The notes under the pieces: model-generated
What the model saw: the letters and a program-made list of their open reading frames with translations, nothing else
What the model was told of the DNA's origin: nothing
The model's database searches: none
Shown: positions 50,281-52,500 of the stretch, piece after piece
Layout of the letters: every line of letters begins with the position of its first letter
Position numbering within the stretch: position 1 is the stretch's first letter
Assembly: GCA_000320545.1 (NCBI GenBank)
Contig: ADNK01002546.1
Location: forward strand, 55,001-107,500
Direction of reading: 5' to 3'
DNA: 52,500 nt
Source: Bigelowiella natans CCMP2755
Taxonomy: Eukaryota > Cercozoa > Chlorarachniophyceae
Made by a program: the position numbers and the translations under genes

Positions 50281-50314
<34 letters not shown>

Positions 50315-50570
50315 GATTGATATAAACATATATATTACATATAGTATTCAGTATGCAGTGAGCGTCCAAGCTTATGTTACACGTGAGCGCGATGTATCAA
50401 TGACACACCACGCTTGACAGTCGCCATATTCCTTGAATGATCGTTAATAGTTATGCTTTTGTGATTCCAACGCCGTTTGCAGGACCCCGAGGAAGCTCAA
50501 TCGATACAAAAGATGAGAAAGAGGTGTGAAGTGACAGAGTGCCTAACGTCAAGGCGAGGCATATAGCTAA

Positions 50571-50603
<33 letters not shown>

Positions 50604-51258
50604 TGATATATATATGAACATGTACGAATACATACTAACAATCATCAACCTATGGATCTCTCCAATTGATGCGATTGGTTATTTCGTCGCCAGGATCTTC
50701 TCGTTGGGCTGAGGAAAAAGGCTGCTGAGAAGTACACGGAAGAGGTCGGGCATAGAAGCTTGGTTTCGGCGCGCGTGACTACGGCAGTTCTTACAGCGTC
50801 TGCGGCGACGTTGCGGCGCATTATCGCCGCATGCATATTATAGTTTATCTTCTCTTTTACGAGCTTTTCTCTTTTTCAAGCGCGGCCATGCAGCTCTTTT
50901 GGTTTTGGGAGAAGGAATACGCGTGTGTTTGAAAGTGGGATGTATTCGTTTGCTAGCGTTTTGTTGATGGTGCGTTTCATCTCCTCGTTTGTGCGTGTAC
51001 AGAATGACGGGCATCATCACGTTTCGGCTTCAATGAGTGAAAGTGTGTAAGATTTTGTTTATGCAAGAAGTTGCATGTTCTCCCATTTGATTGGGACAAT
51101 AGTCCATTGACTGTTTCTGTTATTCATGCTAAATCGTGAAGATGTTACATGCCTTGTGTCTAGTGCCCAGGCACGATTCTGAGAACATGCTTCTGCTTGT
51201 ATCTTTTGTTTGAACACAAAAAACACGAGTTTAATATATTTTGGATCAATATATTTAC

Positions 51259-51297
<39 letters not shown>

Positions 51298-52154
51298 GAA
51301 AGCAAACACACACACACACACACATACACACACATACACACATATGTGTTATAATTCCGATTTTTCTCATCATTCTGGGCAAACAGTGGATATCTCCAAG
51401 CTTCGAACTCTTCAGGTCTTAACGCATCCTCCCCATTACCATTGATCATTAAATGATGAAATAAATTTATCAATACGCCTACATCTACAGCACCTTTTTC
51501 GTCGCAATACTAACAAGAACGTACCTAGAAGTTATGCATGCAATTTAAAGCCTAGCACAAACTGTTGGTTTTGCTTTTCACCAGCTCACTGCGTTAAAAC
51601 TTGCTCGAAAAACCAGAGAGTCCACAGCAAGGTTGGTTGGGATTTAGCATTTTGGCTAACGGCGGTTATATGTATTTGTGGCGGCTACTCGCTTTGAATG
51701 AGAACCAAGACTTAATGACCTTCTCCTTTGTACGCGTTGTGTTCTATTTTTCATTCAATTCCCTGCTTTTCCTTCTTTCCGATTTTCGTCATTTGCCGCA
51801 ACCGAGACATCTGTTTTCACTACACGATGCAATGCCGATCTCGTGAGCACGAGAAAATAGCGAGAAAGAACAACGCAACACAAAAGCTCTCGACGGGCTC
51901 AATGCGCGATGGATCTTACAATATTATTGGGGATGAAGCGATGGGAGTCGATCAATATATGTTTTGTAAAGTGGAACCCTTACACGCGCGCGCGCTCGCG
52001 CGCACGGCACAAATAAATCCAGCCGGCATTTTCTAATGCAAGAAGCAAGTACTATCATTGCAATTAAAATCATTATCATCGTAATGTCCATGCATTGTGA
52101 AATCAAACCTTCGTCAGATCTGGGACAAAGGCTACTGAGAATAAAGCTCATGGG
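48477..52154 (+). CDS. 5' part of a gene for a Ser/Lys/Arg-rich protein; 3' end beyond the window
   Basis: I do not recognise this protein. Predicted exons: 48477-48527 (starts ATG), 48795-48848, 49329-49385, 49583-49621, 49845-49925, 50089-50146, 50483-50523, 50694-50744, 51003-51044, 51585-51631, 52118-52154, continuing past the window. All junctions are in phase. The product is polar and low in complexity (MSEPATEAKNKGDGTTT; SSSVLGRRSSSSPIPM; VRQLLQEVADSKEEHSID), with a helical Lys/Glu-rich stretch DLLVGLRKKAAEKYTEE. The unit ALKLA appears twice (ESALKLADS and LTALKLARK). If the donor at 51044 is not used, the frame stops at TAA 51048-51050, giving a complete short protein. The strong donor after 52154 argues that the gene goes on. 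An upstream exon joined to the frame before the ATG cannot be excluded. Confidence 0.55.
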
Positions 52155-52205
52155 GTGAGTTTGGGATATGTATATTTTTTACAAATAAATATAAAATATA
52201 ATATC

Positions 52206-52244
<39 letters not shown>

Positions 52245-52500
52245 TATATAGATATGTATAACTTATATATGTGTTGTTAAATTAAATTGAAATGTGTACC
52301 AATATTCGCTTGTTTGGCGTTGGTCGTTTGCATTGGCATCATGCTTGGTTGGGGTTCGCCTTGATTGGCATTCGTTTTATTTCATTCTTATCTTTAATCG
52401 GGCAAAATATCCATTTTTGCTCACTGGCTCCTTGCCCCTGATATACTGTCGCAAATATGAATTTTCGCGCGCACGCGAAAAACCGTAAATCAAAGAAATC
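52155..52500. other. Probable intron sequence at the window end
   Basis: Follows a strong donor (GGG|GTGAGT). Contains a TA microsatellite at about 52212-52245 and no further exon that I can support. Confidence 0.5.

Overview
This is a nuclear window from an intron-dense eukaryote, almost certainly a plastid-bearing protist. Seven spliced genes are packed head-to-tail or divergently. Coding sequence is cut into many short exons (commonly 20-140 nt) with GT-AG introns that are full of (TA)n, (CA)n, (GA)n and homopolymer C/G tracts. Long open frames made of these microsatellites are not genes. I built the gene models by eye: I looked for splice signals, then required reading-frame phase to carry through every junction, and checked against protein family motifs. 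The clearest lineage clue is an IspG/GcpE enzyme of the long plant type that begins with an ER signal peptide and a basic transit-like stretch. This points to a complex (secondary or higher) plastid. There is no obvious Phe at the predicted signal-peptide cleavage site, so a chlorarachniophyte or chromerid-like alga fits better than a diatom or cryptophyte, but I cannot settle this.

Layout, left to right. (1) 81-3329 (+): 3' part of a gene for a single-pass membrane protein with a Cys-rich ectodomain and a Pro/Gln/Tyr-rich tail with a PPAY motif; its 5' end lies outside the window. 3330-4849 is non-coding and holds a diverged tandem duplication. (2) 4850-6591 (-): small basic protein of unknown function. 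(3) 6795-17324 (-): about 28 exons, with a C-terminal domain like that of mitochondrial splicing suppressor 51 (MSS51_C). (4) 18530-29269 (+): ispG, 35 exons, 789 residues, complete. (5) 30948-36819 (-): DNA cytosine-5 methyltransferase, 25 exons, 574 residues, with all main catalytic motifs, an Ala/Ser/Lys-rich insert and an uncharacterised C-terminal extension. (6) 37160-46599 (+): pentatricopeptide repeat (PPR) protein, about 35 exons, about 717 residues. (7) 48477 to beyond 52154 (+): 5' part of a Ser/Lys/Arg-rich protein gene that runs off the window.

Genes 3/4 and 5/6 are divergent pairs with 1.2 kb and 0.34 kb between start codons. Genes 1/2 and 4/5 converge. The three organelle-related genes (IspG for plastid isoprenoids, a PPR protein for organellar RNA, an MSS51-like protein) are individually typical of an alga. 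I see no operon-like functional cluster, tRNA, rRNA, CRISPR or intact transposon. Non-coding gaps at 29.3-30.9 kb and 46.6-48.5 kb look different from the introns: few microsatellites, a perfect 16-bp palindrome, and a tandem duplication.
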